This document shows positions 1-8,567 of a DNA stretch of 20,613 bases, in pieces (the stretch's first letter is position 1; each line of letters opens with the position of its first letter). Origin of the DNA: Gyrodactylus bullatarudis. Lineage: Eukaryota; Platyhelminthes; Monogenea; Gyrodactylidea; Gyrodactylidae. The notes under the pieces were generated by a model. The model made no database searches and was not told where the DNA came from. It was given only the letters and a program-made list of their open reading frames with translations. The position numbers and the translations under genes are program-made. The stretch is taken from NCBI GenBank assembly GCA_012064415.1, contig SSNU01000151.1, forward strand, positions 10,695 through 31,307. The letters are read 5' to 3'.

Positions 1-141
1 CCTAATTTATTAAAGAGGCAGAAGTAATGAGTCCATGGATACAGGATTGCTCTCCCCCATCCCCAAATTGAAGGATCTCTTTAACCAATGGAAGAGCAGA
101 AAATATTGCATTGTAAAAGTATAAAATTTAAACCTGGGGTT

Positions 142-181
142 GAGTCTGAAGAGACCCGGCGAAATAAAACGTTTATCACTT
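142..181 (+). ncRNA. hammerhead ribozyme-like motif, copy 1
   Basis: The core reads CTGAAGA (146-152), an 8-nt stem II GACCCGGC (153-160), then GAA (161-163). Stem III pairs ATAAA (164-168) with TTTAT (172-176) around a 3-nt loop. C177 would be the cleavage-site base after U176. Stem I pairs GAGT (142-145) with ACTT (178-181). The canonical core is CUGAUGA, so U7 is replaced by A, a position the fold tolerates. A TATA-like GTATAAAATTT lies about 20 nt upstream and CCAAT at 82-86. The ATG of the short ORF starts 33 nt after the predicted cut. The assignment rests on fold and cross-copy comparison; activity is inferred. Confidence 0.6.
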
Positions 182-209
182 ATTATTCGCTTGTTTTCTA
201 ATCTTCCTA

Positions 210-554
210 ATGAATCCAAATCAGAATAGTAAAATCCAAAAAATTGCTGGATTGCTTAATGATGGCCCTGTTGCAGAAACAAGTGAGATCGATAACAATT
301 GTGAACAAAAAGAGCAAGTTGAATCTACGTCTCAATCAAATCAACTTCAGTCCTCTGCCCCAGCTACTATTACAAATGAGAGCAAATGTGTAAACTCAGA
401 GAAGTCAACGAAAGTTGATAATCAAATTATCTCTCAGCCAGTAATTAGCACCCTGAGTGAACCAAAAATTTATACCAATTCTACACCTGCAATAAAGTAA
501 AAAGGTAGAAAACGTAGACAACCCCTAATAGACAGATATGTGAAGAGGAAATAA
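210..554 (+). CDS. short basic-tailed ORF between two hammerhead-like motifs
   Basis: The ATG at 210 opens a 96-codon frame beginning MNPNQNSKIQKI and ending at TAA 498-500. The same frame then stays open to TAA at 552-554 and encodes a strongly basic tail with KRRQPLIDRYVKRK, so 498 looks like a premature stop. The middle is rich in Ser, Gln, Lys and Asn and is probably disordered. No known domain was recognised. A homologue lies on the minus strand at 16500-16760, sharing QSSAP and EKST motifs and a basic tail with RGQPTLDRRKKK. Homology in a second hammerhead copy shows this is an element-encoded protein rather than chance. Role unknown; a nucleic-acid-binding protein is possible from the basic tail. 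Confidence 0.55.
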
Positions 555-688
555 TGACCGCAGTGACTAACAGTGTGATCCTATCCCTTACCTTCATCAG
601 TGTATAATATTGATTTCAACAATTCAGAGGATGACAAAGAATATTTATCTGTTGAATTTTACTATATATATATATCAAGCCGGTATAA

Positions 689-728
689 TAGTCTGAAGAG
701 ATCCGGCGAAATATAAGCTTTATTACTA
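689..728 (+). ncRNA. hammerhead ribozyme-like motif, copy 2
   Basis: TAGT (689-692) and ACTA (725-728) form stem I. The core is CTGAAGA (693-699), stem II GATCCGGC (700-707), GAA (708-710), and an imperfect stem III from 711 to 723. The cleavage base would be T724. Upstream lie ATATATATATAT (663-674) and a CCAAT-like CAATTCAGAGG. Relative to copy 1, stem I changed on both sides and stayed paired. The predicted cuts of copies 1 and 2 are 547 nt apart, enclosing the short ORF, so an excised RNA would carry that ORF. Confidence 0.6.
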
Positions 729-757
729 AATACTCACTCGATTACTGAATCCTCACT

Positions 758-856
758 ATGAGTATCTCATTGAATTCTGAAAAAATATTATTGAAGAAAT
801 TGCATCAGGCTGAAATTCCAATCAATGTGAACTATCGAAAACTGAATGGGTTTTAA
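758..856 (+). CDS. 5-prime fragment of hammerhead-element ORF
   Basis: The ATG lies 34 nt after the predicted cleavage base of copy 2. The peptide starts MSISLNSEKI, which resembles the starts after copy 1 (MNPNQNSKI) and copy 3 (MNISTNSDKIF). It runs 32 codons to TAA at 854-856. It then meets sequence of an oppositely oriented hammerhead copy, so the element is interrupted here. The shared position and start peptide support a real initiation site; the remainder is missing. Confidence 0.4.
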   Translation: MSISLNSEKILLKKLHQAEIPINVNYRKLNGF

Positions 857-880
857 AAAGAAAGGCGATGCCAGGTTTGT

Positions 881-924
881 TAAAAGAATAATGCTTTATT
901 TCGTGGCATATTCATCAGTTTTTC
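881..924 (-). ncRNA. hammerhead-like motif, copy 5 (weak stem I)
   Basis: On the minus strand the motif reads CTGATGA (918-912), ATATGCCAC (911-903), GAA (902-900). Stem III pairs ATAA (899-896) with TTAT (891-888). The core is canonical. Stem I is weak: one mismatch next to the core, then four A-U pairs (920-923 with 885-882). A CCAATCAGATCC box lies upstream on the same strand near 970, as in the other copies. The TATGCC stem II resembles the copies at 15.3 and 15.8 kb. It faces copy 2 head to head. Probably decayed. Confidence 0.4.
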
Positions 925-1123
925 ATGACAGATTTACGAAAAATTACAAGAAATAATGACAATGGATCTGATTGGTCGTTCTTTTTGTTTACCTCCTAGG
1001 ATAAATAATTGATAATAATAATTTAAATGAATATTTGTTTAAAATGATATTCTTATGCTATACAGTACAAAAATATACTGATATTCAATACTCATCCACT
1101 ACGTGTTTTATACTCTCTAAATC

Positions 1124-1540
1124 ATGGTAGGACTTTACTTTCTGATACAACTGTATGTAGAAGCTCTTAAAGATGCAGCAACTATGGAAGCTAAAGTTAC
1201 TAAACAACAAGTCATAACGCAGATAATGAGAGGTGTAGACAATCATAAAATTGTTTCGAGAATAACTGAAATGAATGAAAAAGTGTCCTTGGAAATGGTT
1301 ATAAAAAAATTGGAGGATCTCGATAAGAACATCGACAATAAAGTGGTGCAGGCAATCAGACAAAAGCCGGAAGAACATCCTGAGGTTAATGCCATGTTAA
1401 CGACCACAAGGTATTCGAAGAAGAACCCGTTTTGCTTAACCTGCATAAAAAGGAGTACTATCTGGATTGCATTAAGAAATACAGCACTTGCCGGAATTGC
1501 AAAAAGAAGGGTCATTTTGCAAGTGGATGCAGGAAACCAT
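1124..1540 (+). pseudogene. gypsy gag remnant with CCHC zinc knuckle
   Basis: The 1124-1546 frame gives a helical gag-like region (VEALKDAATMEAK, then ITEMNEKVSLEMVIKKLEDLD) to about residue 98. The zinc knuckle is in another frame at 1489-1530: Cys, two residues, Cys, four residues, His, four residues, Cys. This is the exact nucleocapsid CX2CX4HX4C spacing, so a frameshift lies between about 1420 and 1480. TAG stops follow at 1540 and 1555. Gag would package element RNA. Function is family knowledge; the frames and the knuckle are seen. Confidence 0.7.
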
Positions 1541-1557
1541 AGGTAGATAAAGTGGAG

Positions 1558-1686
1558 TAGGTTGTGGTCGAAAACAATCTTTCAGAAATAGGAATCAACG
1601 CTGACGAAAAGATTAAGGTACAGTTTTTGGTTGATAATGGTAGCTCGGTTAACTTGGTTCCAAAATGGTTTGTGGAGAAACATTAA
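1558..1686 (+). pseudogene. retroviral-type aspartic protease remnant
   Basis: In the zinc-knuckle frame the peptide FLVDNGSSVNLVP appears (active-site Asp codon 1633-1635). It matches the D-T/S-G loop of retropepsins, with Thr replaced by Asn. The frame ends at TAA 1684-1686. The flap and C-terminal half were not confidently found; 1690-1920 is degenerate. Position between gag and RT agrees with gypsy Pol. Replacement of DTG by DNG plus the stop make activity unlikely. Confidence 0.6.
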
Positions 1687-1928
1687 CTAAGTTATGAAGC
1701 CCTGGGAGTGAGTGGAGCAAAAACAGCAGCTCAAGGCATTGTGAAGAATGTGAGTATTGACTATAACGGAACAAGTTGTGTATGCTCCTTGTTACGGAGT
1801 TAGAGAAATTTATATTAAATCGTCAGACTTGTGAGTCCTTGAGAATCTCACTTTCATTAATAGAGACATATTGAAATGACACCTTCACGGCAAGTCTCAG
1901 GTTAACCAAACAGCCTGATAATAGAAAA

Positions 1929-2640
1929 TTGATTTTCCATCACAAAAATGTCCCGGTTTCGCTAATGCCGAAGGTAGAACAGACATTGAAAGAACGGGTA
2001 AGAGCAGGCATTATAGAACCTGTAGAGAATCCAAGTATGGCAGCTCCTCTCTCGATTGCTCACAAAAAGAATGGTGAGATTAGGCTGACAAGTGGGTATC
2101 ACAAAACAGCCAATTTGTTTATTGATCCTGCTTCGTATCTAACTCCATTGAAGAATTGCTGTCAAAGGTAGCCAGTTGCAAATACTATTCAATCATTGAC
2201 CTATCAGATGCCTATCATCAAATCGAGTTGGGGAAAGGGTCAAGATACTTAGCGTGTTTATCTACACATTTGGGGTATTTTCAATTCACTAATTTGAATT
2301 ATCAGCGGCACCCAGAATATTTCAGGAGGCAATGTCGAGAGCCCTGGCAGGAATACCTAGAATGGCTGTGTTTCAAGATGATATCATCATTGGCGGAAGA
2401 ACAGTGGCTGAGCATGACGAGGTTTATAACATGGTTGGCGATCATCTCAAAAGGTATGGTTTCAAAGTTAACCTTCAGAAGCTCCAGAATTGCAGTGAAT
2501 GGATTAAATTCATGGGTTTCATCATTGATAAGGGCAAAGCCTTACCCGATCTTGACAAGATCTCAAAAATGCAAGAGCTTGGCATACCAAAAAATAAGAG
2601 TCAGTTGCAAAGTCTATGCTACAATACTATGATATGATGT
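1929..2640 (+). pseudogene. gypsy reverse transcriptase remnant
   Basis: Three frames together cover RT. 1929-2171 holds the fingers (GIIEPVENPSMAAPL, a typical gypsy stretch). 2156-2295 holds motif A with YSIIDLSDAYHQIEL (catalytic Asp codon 2198-2200). From about 2296 a third frame holds SAAPRIFQEAM and motif C FQDD (2371-2382), where most gypsy elements have YLDD or YVDD. GFKVNLQKLQ and FMGFIIDKG follow as the later RT motifs. Frameshifts lie near 2160 and 2296, with another at about 2616. Motif A Asp and both motif C Asp are kept, but the frame is broken. Confidence 0.85.
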
Positions 2641-2920
2641 GTGAGAGTTACTCGCCCATATTAAGCAAGGTATTTGGGCTGCTACAAAAGGATGTGGAAT
2701 GGCACTGGTGTGATGACTATACGAGGGCACTGGAAGAAGTTCTAATCAAAATTGTAGAAACAAGTTTAATGTTATATAATCCTAATAAACTCATTTATCT
2801 CAGCACTGATGCATCGGCTGAGGGTTTTGGTGGAGTCATCTCATATAATGAAGACATGAAGTAAGTCATCCACTATTTAAGTATATTACTCAAACCAGCA
2901 GAAAGGAAGTACAGTCAGTA
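2616..2920 (+). pseudogene. RT connection and N-terminal RNase H remnant
   Basis: SPILSKVFGLLQKDVEWHW is the connection segment after gypsy RT. YLSTDASAEGFGGVIS is the first RNase H strand with its catalytic Asp (TDAS). A TAA at 2862-2864 breaks the frame, yet KPAERKYSQ follows in the same frame, matching the conserved TPAExxYSQ motif. After about 2920 similarity ends abruptly, so the rest of RNase H and integrase are deleted. Confidence 0.75.
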
Positions 2921-3508
2921 TTCCGATTTGCCGGTCAATTTTTATCACCTATTTTTCTACTCTCAAAATAAATTTCACCATTACCTTATTACTTATGAGT
3001 AGACATATCATATCAAAAGGTTCGTTAAATTTTAGATTTGATTACAACAAGTACTAATCGATAGATCTTATTTTTCTCATCCCATCTGTACCATAAACTA
3101 GCTATCAAAGAGCCCACATAACAATAATATTTTAACTCAAAGTCACGCAATTTTTTGATGATTTTACTCAAGTTTTATTCTCATCTCTCAATTTTAATTT
3201 TTCTTCACCTCAAAAATGGGCTTGTCAATCTTAACCTCTAAAACAAACAATAACATTATTCAATCTGTTTACTGGTTTTACAGATTTATTTTGAAAATTT
3301 ATCAAGCCTCTAAAATGTCGAATCTCTGCTTTCACACCTATGAAATTTCGCACCATATTCTTAGAGTAAAAATTGTGTTCAATAAATCTGTTCAAAATTT
3401 TATTTTGTTTCACACCCTTGAGTCAAAATTTGCTTTGATTCTATTGGTTGCATAATTATTGCGATCGAGAGATAGTCTTTAGTCATCATTATCATATACT
3501 CCTCTCTA
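2921..3508. other. AT-rich intergenic sequence
   Basis: No recognisable gene, repeat or RNA was found. Small open frames at 3216-3455 (+) and 3231-3413 (-) have compositions expected of AT-rich noise, and their peptides show no motif. Confidence 0.5.
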
Positions 3509-3841
3509 ATGGCTGGTTCCAAAGTTGACCTTGGAAAAGCAATCATTCAACTCTTGCAGGAAGAAATTCCTGATAACGAAATTATAGATCGACTAAGGGT
3601 CACCAAAGCACAAATCCGATATGCTAAGATCAAAAGTGATTCGACAACTCTCCGCCAAAGAAAAATTGAGTTCTTGGAGCATCATCTTACTGCCTATGGA
3701 AAAACTCACACAGAAAAGGCCATCAAAGAGGTTAATAACCGGTTTCCTTGACGTGATAAGGATCTTGTCACAGTTCAATGGATAAGAAATGTGAAAAAAT
3801 CAAGTGCAATAATTAGAAATTTCATTGTAAGAGAAATTTAA
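3509..3841 (+). pseudogene. HTH DNA-binding fragment, pogo/CENP-B-like
   Basis: The ATG at 3509 (MAGSKVDLG) opens an 80-codon frame. Residues about 7-40 (AIIQLLQEEIPDNEIIDRL, then RVTKAQIRYAK) look like a three-helix HTH, the N-terminal domain of pogo/Tigger transposases. Residues 48-75 resemble the first helices of the second, CENP-B-type HTH. A TGA at 3749-3751 stops it, but the frame continues as RDKDLVTVQWIRNVKKSS to TAA at 3839-3841, so the stop may be a mutation. No DDE domain follows. Family call is inference; a domesticated short HTH gene cannot be excluded. Confidence 0.4.
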
Positions 3842-4349
3842 GAGAAATCTTTTACATAACCCATTAATATTTTTTTTGAAAGCGTAAACACCATTTAAAC
3901 ACCATTTACTACAAAAATAAAATTTAATTAGAATTCTATGTTTATAAAAGAAATAGATGAATCTTCGTTGTGAGACTTGATGAATTATAAATTTCAAAGA
4001 GTTGATGCATTCATCCAAACTAGTATTATAATATTAGCGATTTACGATCTAACATATATCTCATAAAAATGACTACTATTTTGTTACCCTTCGGTCATTT
4101 TCATTATTATTCATTTTAATCTATTATCATTCATTTATTTTTATCTTCACTTATATTTCTTCTCTCCCTGAAATCATCACATAATACATTATGAATTATA
4201 TTTTATTAAAAAAGTCATTTTTTAACCAGTTAAGAATCTATAGCTCAATTATTCATATATATAGATATATTATATATATACATATATTAAAAAAAATTTT
4301 TTTTGAAATTCTCCATAGCAATATATTAAGCCTCTAGTTTTTTATCAAC
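3842..4349. repeat. AT-rich spacer with TA-rich low complexity
   Basis: No gene was seen. 4253-4290 is dominated by TATATA runs and 4287-4305 is an A/T homopolymer patch. Confidence 0.5.
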
Positions 4350-4400
4350 TAATAAATTAAGGTTTGGTGGGAAATAGTGCCGAGCATCTTCGAAAATTTT

Positions 4401-4754
4401 ATCTGAATTAGTAGAAATATTCATTTCTTAGAGGATTTTGAAGACGAGTGAATAATGAGTAATAAAGCTTTTATTTCACCGGTTCTCAGACTCTTACACC
4501 GGCTTGATATTTATACATACAATAATGAAAAATTAAAAATCCTCTGATTGGACAAATGGGAATTGAAAGAATGTAAGGTTTCACTGGGCTCATTGTCTTT
4601 TCTTGAGAAAGGGATCTAGTTTTAACTGCCGCTACATCTGTCGCTGACAAAAGCAACTTCAGCATACTGTTCCAAGCAAACCCAAGCGATTCACGTGCAA
4701 CAAGATCTGATGTATTGTATCCTCTAAGAAATGAATATTTCTACTAATTCAGAT
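4401..4754. repeat. 36-bp perfect inverted repeat, 282-bp spacer
   Basis: 4401-4436 begins ATCTGAATTAGTAGAAATAT, and 4719-4754 is its exact reverse complement over 36 bases. The left arm contains the ORF start of the hammerhead unit; the right arm is the extension at the other end of the insertion. Confidence 0.9.
4457..4493 (-). ncRNA. hammerhead ribozyme-like motif, copy 3 (core deletion)
   Basis: Minus strand: GAGT (4493-4490) pairs perfectly with ACTC (4460-4457) as stem I. A second helix GGTG/CACT lies beyond an internal loop (4500-4497 with 4450-4447). Stem III ATAAA/TTTAT is intact, with U at the cleavage position (4461). The core reads CTGAGAACCGGTGAAA, three bases shorter than copy 4, with TGA missing. 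It is therefore likely inactive. The ATG of the unit's ORF follows at 4424-4422. Confidence 0.6.
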
Positions 4755-4766
4755 AATAAATTAAGG

Positions 4767-5061
4767 GCTGACAAAAATATCATAGGAACAGTTCTGTTCA
4801 AGATAGATAGTATTTAAGCTACAATTAAACAAGTTAGCTTTTGACTTGAAATTTTTTGTTTTTAATTCTAATAATGAGTGATAATTTCAGACTTGTCGGT
4901 TGAGAAAAAAGAAATAGAAGGAAAGAAAAAAATAACTAAATAAATAAAAGATAATAATGATAAAATAAATAAAAGCAAGGGATATGAAGATTGGTAAGCA
5001 AAAATATTAGATATCTTCATAAGATACATTTGAAGTTTTTGATATTGGTTTACTTCATATC
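4767..5061. other. AT-rich intergenic sequence
   Basis: Nothing recognisable. A-rich tract near 4915-4975. Confidence 0.4.
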
Positions 5062-5280
5062 ATGATACTAATTTTTATAAATTCAATTCCATCCATTTCC
5101 ATCCCACCCTTGATATTTCAGTATCAGGAATATAAAGTGCATTTTAAACTCTATTCTAAATCCCTATCCAGTATTAGACATTACCTCAAGCGGCATGGGA
5201 TTTCACAACTTTACTCTTGTAGATCTGTAGAAATTCTAAATAATATAGAGTTCTGTAAAAAAATCCCTATAATTAATTAA
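5062..5280 (+). pseudogene. pogo transposase C-terminal scrap
   Basis: The frame ends with the peptide SVEILNNIEFCKKIPIIN before TAA. The predicted last exon of the pogo-like transposase in this window (10712-11122, minus) ends with SVEILESLEFCRANPILN at the same distance from its stop. Residues just upstream (RHYLKRHG) may match HLKIRK there. Only this tail is recognisable; no DDE motif is found 5-prime of it. The identity rests on one internal match of about 18 residues. Confidence 0.45.
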
Positions 5281-6391
5281 TTCGTCTGTTTATGACTTTC
5301 AATATAAAGATTTTTCTTAAATTTATTGAGAAAAACAGCCCTAAAAAGATATGAGTTAAAGCAGAAACTATACAGCATGAAAAAACATAATGTGTAATTG
5401 ATGTGCGTGGGTAACTCATTCCTTTCCCTACCAAATACATGTAAGAGAGGTTGAGATCTGTGTAGCATGAGTTTTCCCTTTCTACACCTATTACCCTATG
5501 CATGAGAGTGATGGGTATAGATGGGGGAAATATTGAGATTTTGAGATTGAATTTTAATTTCTAAATCCAAAACATTTTCAAAAATCTACAGAATTATCAG
5601 TATGATTGGTAAAACATAGAAAATTTGTGAGGTGAATTAATTTTCCTTAAGCTTTCTAATGGTGTTCTTTTTCGATCTATACAATGTTAAACAAAAAAGG
5701 GTTTTTTGCTTGGTGTGTCTGTCTATTTAAAAATTGAAAATTTATCTGTTGTGTTCTATTGAATTGATCTACTGTTAATTCATGATGAAAAATAACTTTA
5801 AAGTTTCCCGATGAGCTTTCCTCGATTCTAATTGGTCCATGCTTTTAATGAATGAGAGTAAAGCTAATTTTGCCCTATATAACAGGGGGTTTTAATTAAT
5901 CTCTTCACACTTTACGGAACTTTTACCTGTATTTTAAAAATAATATAAATTGAATTTTTATTTTAGAATAATTTTTTTTAATTCTGTTTACTTGATAGTA
6001 GCTCAAGCATTCTTTGTAAATTCACGTTTAAGTATTAATATTTTTAAATCAAAAAATAAATTTTTTTGAATTTGTTAGGTCAAAAGAAATTTTTTTCTAA
6101 TTATATTTTGATTCAACTGTTGATCAGTTGATTTTACTTAAATGATTCTCATTACTTAGATTGAAATACAAAATATATTCTGCATTATTAGTCTAATGAA
6201 TCTAAACTTGATGTAGACGATCAAGAAAATAATAAGCAGTTGTTATTCTTATCCAGAGATTTTATTTAAAATTATTTTCAATCATTCAGTTTACTAAATC
6301 CTATTCATTTCTTGACAGATATTTACAATATTATTCAGCAACTCCAAAAGAGTTTTTGATTCGTCACTGAAAATTGATTAAGTCTAACCTC
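5281..6391. other. 1.1 kb without a supported gene
   Basis: Both strands are rich in stops. The small minus-strand frames at 5273-5503 have no motif. GCCCTATATAACAGGGGG near 5872-5889 is a short imperfect dyad around TATATAA. No hammerhead core accompanies it. Confidence 0.4.
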
Positions 6392-7153
6392 TCACGTAAA
6401 AGGCGATACTTCTCTCAACATGTTCTTTAAGTGTAATTCAAGTTTTGTCATGAATGTTATTGGTATATTAACGAGTTGGTCAAATTGATAATTTATTTTA
6501 TAGAAGGATTCGACAGCAGAGACAAATTTTGAGAAAATTGCCTTATTATCTGATTTTTTCACAGTTAGTTCTTTCAGTCTCTCCTTTTTTTCAAAACATT
6601 TCATTATTAATTCATTCTAGAAAATAATAAAAATGCTTACATGAGTTTTAAAATCAGTGGAGACTGCTTTAGGAAATATTCTTGATTGGCTGAACAAAAC
6701 TGTAAAACTGGAAATTTAACTTTAAAAATAAACTTACGTTGAAAATACTTCATACAATTCCATATGCAAGGAAAAAAATTGTCTGAGATCTGAATCTTGA
6801 AAAAATAAGGGTTTATATTTTGCTTTATGATCCCAAACAATTATTGATTTCGTTTTGCAACTTTCATTATTTTTCAAATATAAAGCGAAAAAGAGAACCA
6901 GTTCCTCAAATCGATTCTCATCCCGGAGTAAGTGCTCGTGAATATCAGTGAAATATCTCAATTTTGACAAACTCCCTTTCAACATCACCTAAATTACCTT
7001 ATATAAATTAAAACATAAACTCACGTAAATAAGTGATAATATTTTGTAAAATTCTCTAATATTTTTTTCAAATTCTTCGTATAATTTATATAACTATTGT
7101 TAATTTGAGAAACTTACTATGTATCTATAAAATATTTGAATTAATATATTCCC
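6392..7153 (-). CDS. spliced gene of unknown function with 24-36 nt introns
   Basis: The model on the minus strand has exons up to 7118, then 7093-7025, 6988-6738, 6707-6641 and 6616-6392 (stop). Introns are 24 nt (7117-7094), 36 nt (7024-6989), 30 nt (6737-6708) and 24 nt (6640-6617). All are GT-AG, with donors GTAAGT, GTGAGT, GTAAGT and GTAAGC. Removing them gives one continuous frame of about 203 residues plus an uncertain first exon. The protein looks helical and soluble, with many Phe, Leu, Lys and Glu (FEELVLFFALYLKN; LHLKNMLREVSPFT at the end). I do not recognise the family. The 5-prime end abuts a transposon terminus at 7156, so upstream exons may be cut off. It is the best candidate for a host gene here. 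Confidence 0.5.
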
Positions 7154-7155
7154 GT

Positions 7156-7290
7156 TACAGGTAAAAGCTCTGTAAAGTGAGGCAAGTTGTTCAAAATATC
7201 AATAAAATTTGAAATCCTTTCTACCCTAAATATCGACTAATGAAATTAAAGTATTATTTTAGGTTTGCAAATATATACATTGGTATATTC
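7156..7290 (+). mobile_element. remnant terminus of a long-TIR pogo-like element
   Basis: 7156-7181 reads TA then CAGGTAAAAGCTCTGTAAAG and GTGAG, nearly identical to the TA plus terminus of the 4.1-kb element at 9957. Similarity fades after about 40 bp. 7234-7286 recurs inverted at 16132-16230, where it is split by about 42 bp. No matching right end was found nearby, so this is a solo or fragmented terminus. It abuts the spliced gene. Confidence 0.5.
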
Positions 7291-7909
7291 ATGACTAAAT
7301 CCTTTCCATGTTTAAGTGTTAAAATGAACTCGTGAACTTTTATTAACGAAATTCACAGACATACATCCGAGTTTCGAATTTATACACTGACTTATCAAAT
7401 TCACTAGTTTATGCGAAGATTCAAGAGAAGATAATGATATCTTATTTATACTGGTGAACTAAACACTGAATATTTTGGATATTTGTGAGCTTAATAAGTC
7501 ATAGGATACATACTAAATTCAAAGATAGATAATTATACAAATGTCTCTTAAATCAAAAGAAAAAGTATAAAATAATAAGTGATATAAATAAATTTACACG
7601 CTATACCTGTGCAAAAATGAGAGATAAATTTGAATATCAAAGTGATAAATGACTTGAACATGAAAATGAATAAAGATTAAACTTATAAATGCAAAATATT
7701 TCTCATTCATCTTATAGTATTTACTCGACTTTTTATTTTTTCATCTGTTAAAAATGGCTCCTATTCAGTGAAATGACCTTTCATCTGTTAAAATTATTTT
7801 AGATCGCAGAGCGAATTTTTTGTAAACGAAACTTCATGACTGTCAGTTCTTCAGGTTTTCTAACAGTGGCTATTAATTCTGGCATAAACATAAGAATTCG
7901 TTTTTTGAC
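7291..7909. other. AT-rich sequence with a repeated module near its end
   Basis: No gene was found. TAAAAATGGCTCCTATTCAG and what follows (7749-7783) recurs at 8207-8239. GATCGC then a T-rich tract follows each copy, so 7741-7830 and 8199-8310 appear to be diverged copies of one module. Confidence 0.5.
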
Positions 7910-8492
7910 TAGAAATTCGAAAAATTTATCTGAAAATAAATCTAGTAGAGAGGGGAATTTTGCAATAATAATAATTGATTTGAGGCAGCGTTGAAATTTT
8001 CATTAAGGTCATTTTTGGAGTTATTTTTGGAAATTTATTTGGGGGTTGGTTTAAAATTCCTCTTCAATTTTCCTTTGAAAGGAGCATTATCTATGACTAT
8101 TGTAAAGATTATTTCTAATAGCCGTAATAAGATCTATGATCCAGTCTTTCAAATTTTTTTTCCTTAAAATTCCTCTTTTAACATCGAATTTTATCAGCAT
8201 ATTCATTAAAATGGCTCCTATGCAGTGAAAGACCTTTTGAATCAAAATCTATAATATTACATCGAGCCACTATTCGGGATCGCCCGGTACTTCTTTTGCA
8301 AAATTGAACACATAATGCTCCTTTCAAAGGAAAATTGAAGAGGAATTTTAAACCAACCCCCAAATAAATTTCCAAAAATAACTCCAAAAATGACCCTAAT
8401 GAAAATTTCAACGCTGCCACAAATCAATTATTATTATTGCAAAATTCCCCTCTCTACAAGATTTATTGTCAGATAAATTTTTCGAATTTCTA
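7910..8492. mobile_element. 583-bp palindromic non-autonomous element
   Basis: Arms 7910-8090 and 8312-8492 are near-perfect inverted repeats of 181 bp around a 221-bp centre. Weaker similarity extends about 7 bp outward on both sides. No coding capacity is convincing; the frame at 8178-8420 runs through the arm and centre. Such foldback/MITE structures are moved by a transposase in trans. Target duplication was not identified. Confidence 0.75.
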
Positions 8493-8567
8493 TTCAAAGA
8501 TTGAAAGGGAACTTTCTCCTTATATAGAATCTTAAATGGAATCTCCAGTAAATCTAGGTTCTTGCAA

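Larger units (their letters stand above)
1100..2920 (+). mobile_element. Ty3/gypsy retrotransposon, 5-prime half, decayed
   Basis: Gag with zinc knuckle, aspartic protease, reverse transcriptase and the start of RNase H occur in the normal gypsy order, spread over all three frames. Similarity stops near 2920 inside RNase H, and no integrase (HHCC or DDE core) follows. No clear LTR could be paired around it. The element is dead. Component genes are listed separately. Confidence 0.85.
4350..4766 (-). mobile_element. solo hammerhead repeat with 13-bp direct repeat and 36-bp inverted extension
   Basis: The 13-mer TAATAAATTAAGG occurs at 4350-4362 and 4754-4766 and bounds about 390 bp, as a target-site duplication would. 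Reading the minus strand, the insert starts with a 36-bp segment (4754-4719) that is the perfect inverted copy of 4401-4436. It then holds a CCAATCAGAGG box (4545-4535), a TATA-like stretch, the hammerhead motif, and an ORF start. A short inverted extension on a terminal repeat plus a target duplication of this size is known for Penelope-like elements. That parallel is the basis for the call. Confidence 0.55.

Noticed and set aside
1085..1515. Minus-strand frames over gag
   Set aside because: Shadows of the gypsy gag coding strand.
3216..3455. Overlapping open frames on both strands
   Set aside because: AT-rich noise; no motif, no splice-supported extension, no repeat partner.
5805..5840. 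CCGATGAGCTTTCCTCG as a hammerhead core
   Set aside because: No GAA after stem II and no stem III; fails the fold.
8178..8420. 80-codon minus-strand frame
   Set aside because: Lies across the arm and centre of the palindromic element; the peptide just translates the inverted repeat.
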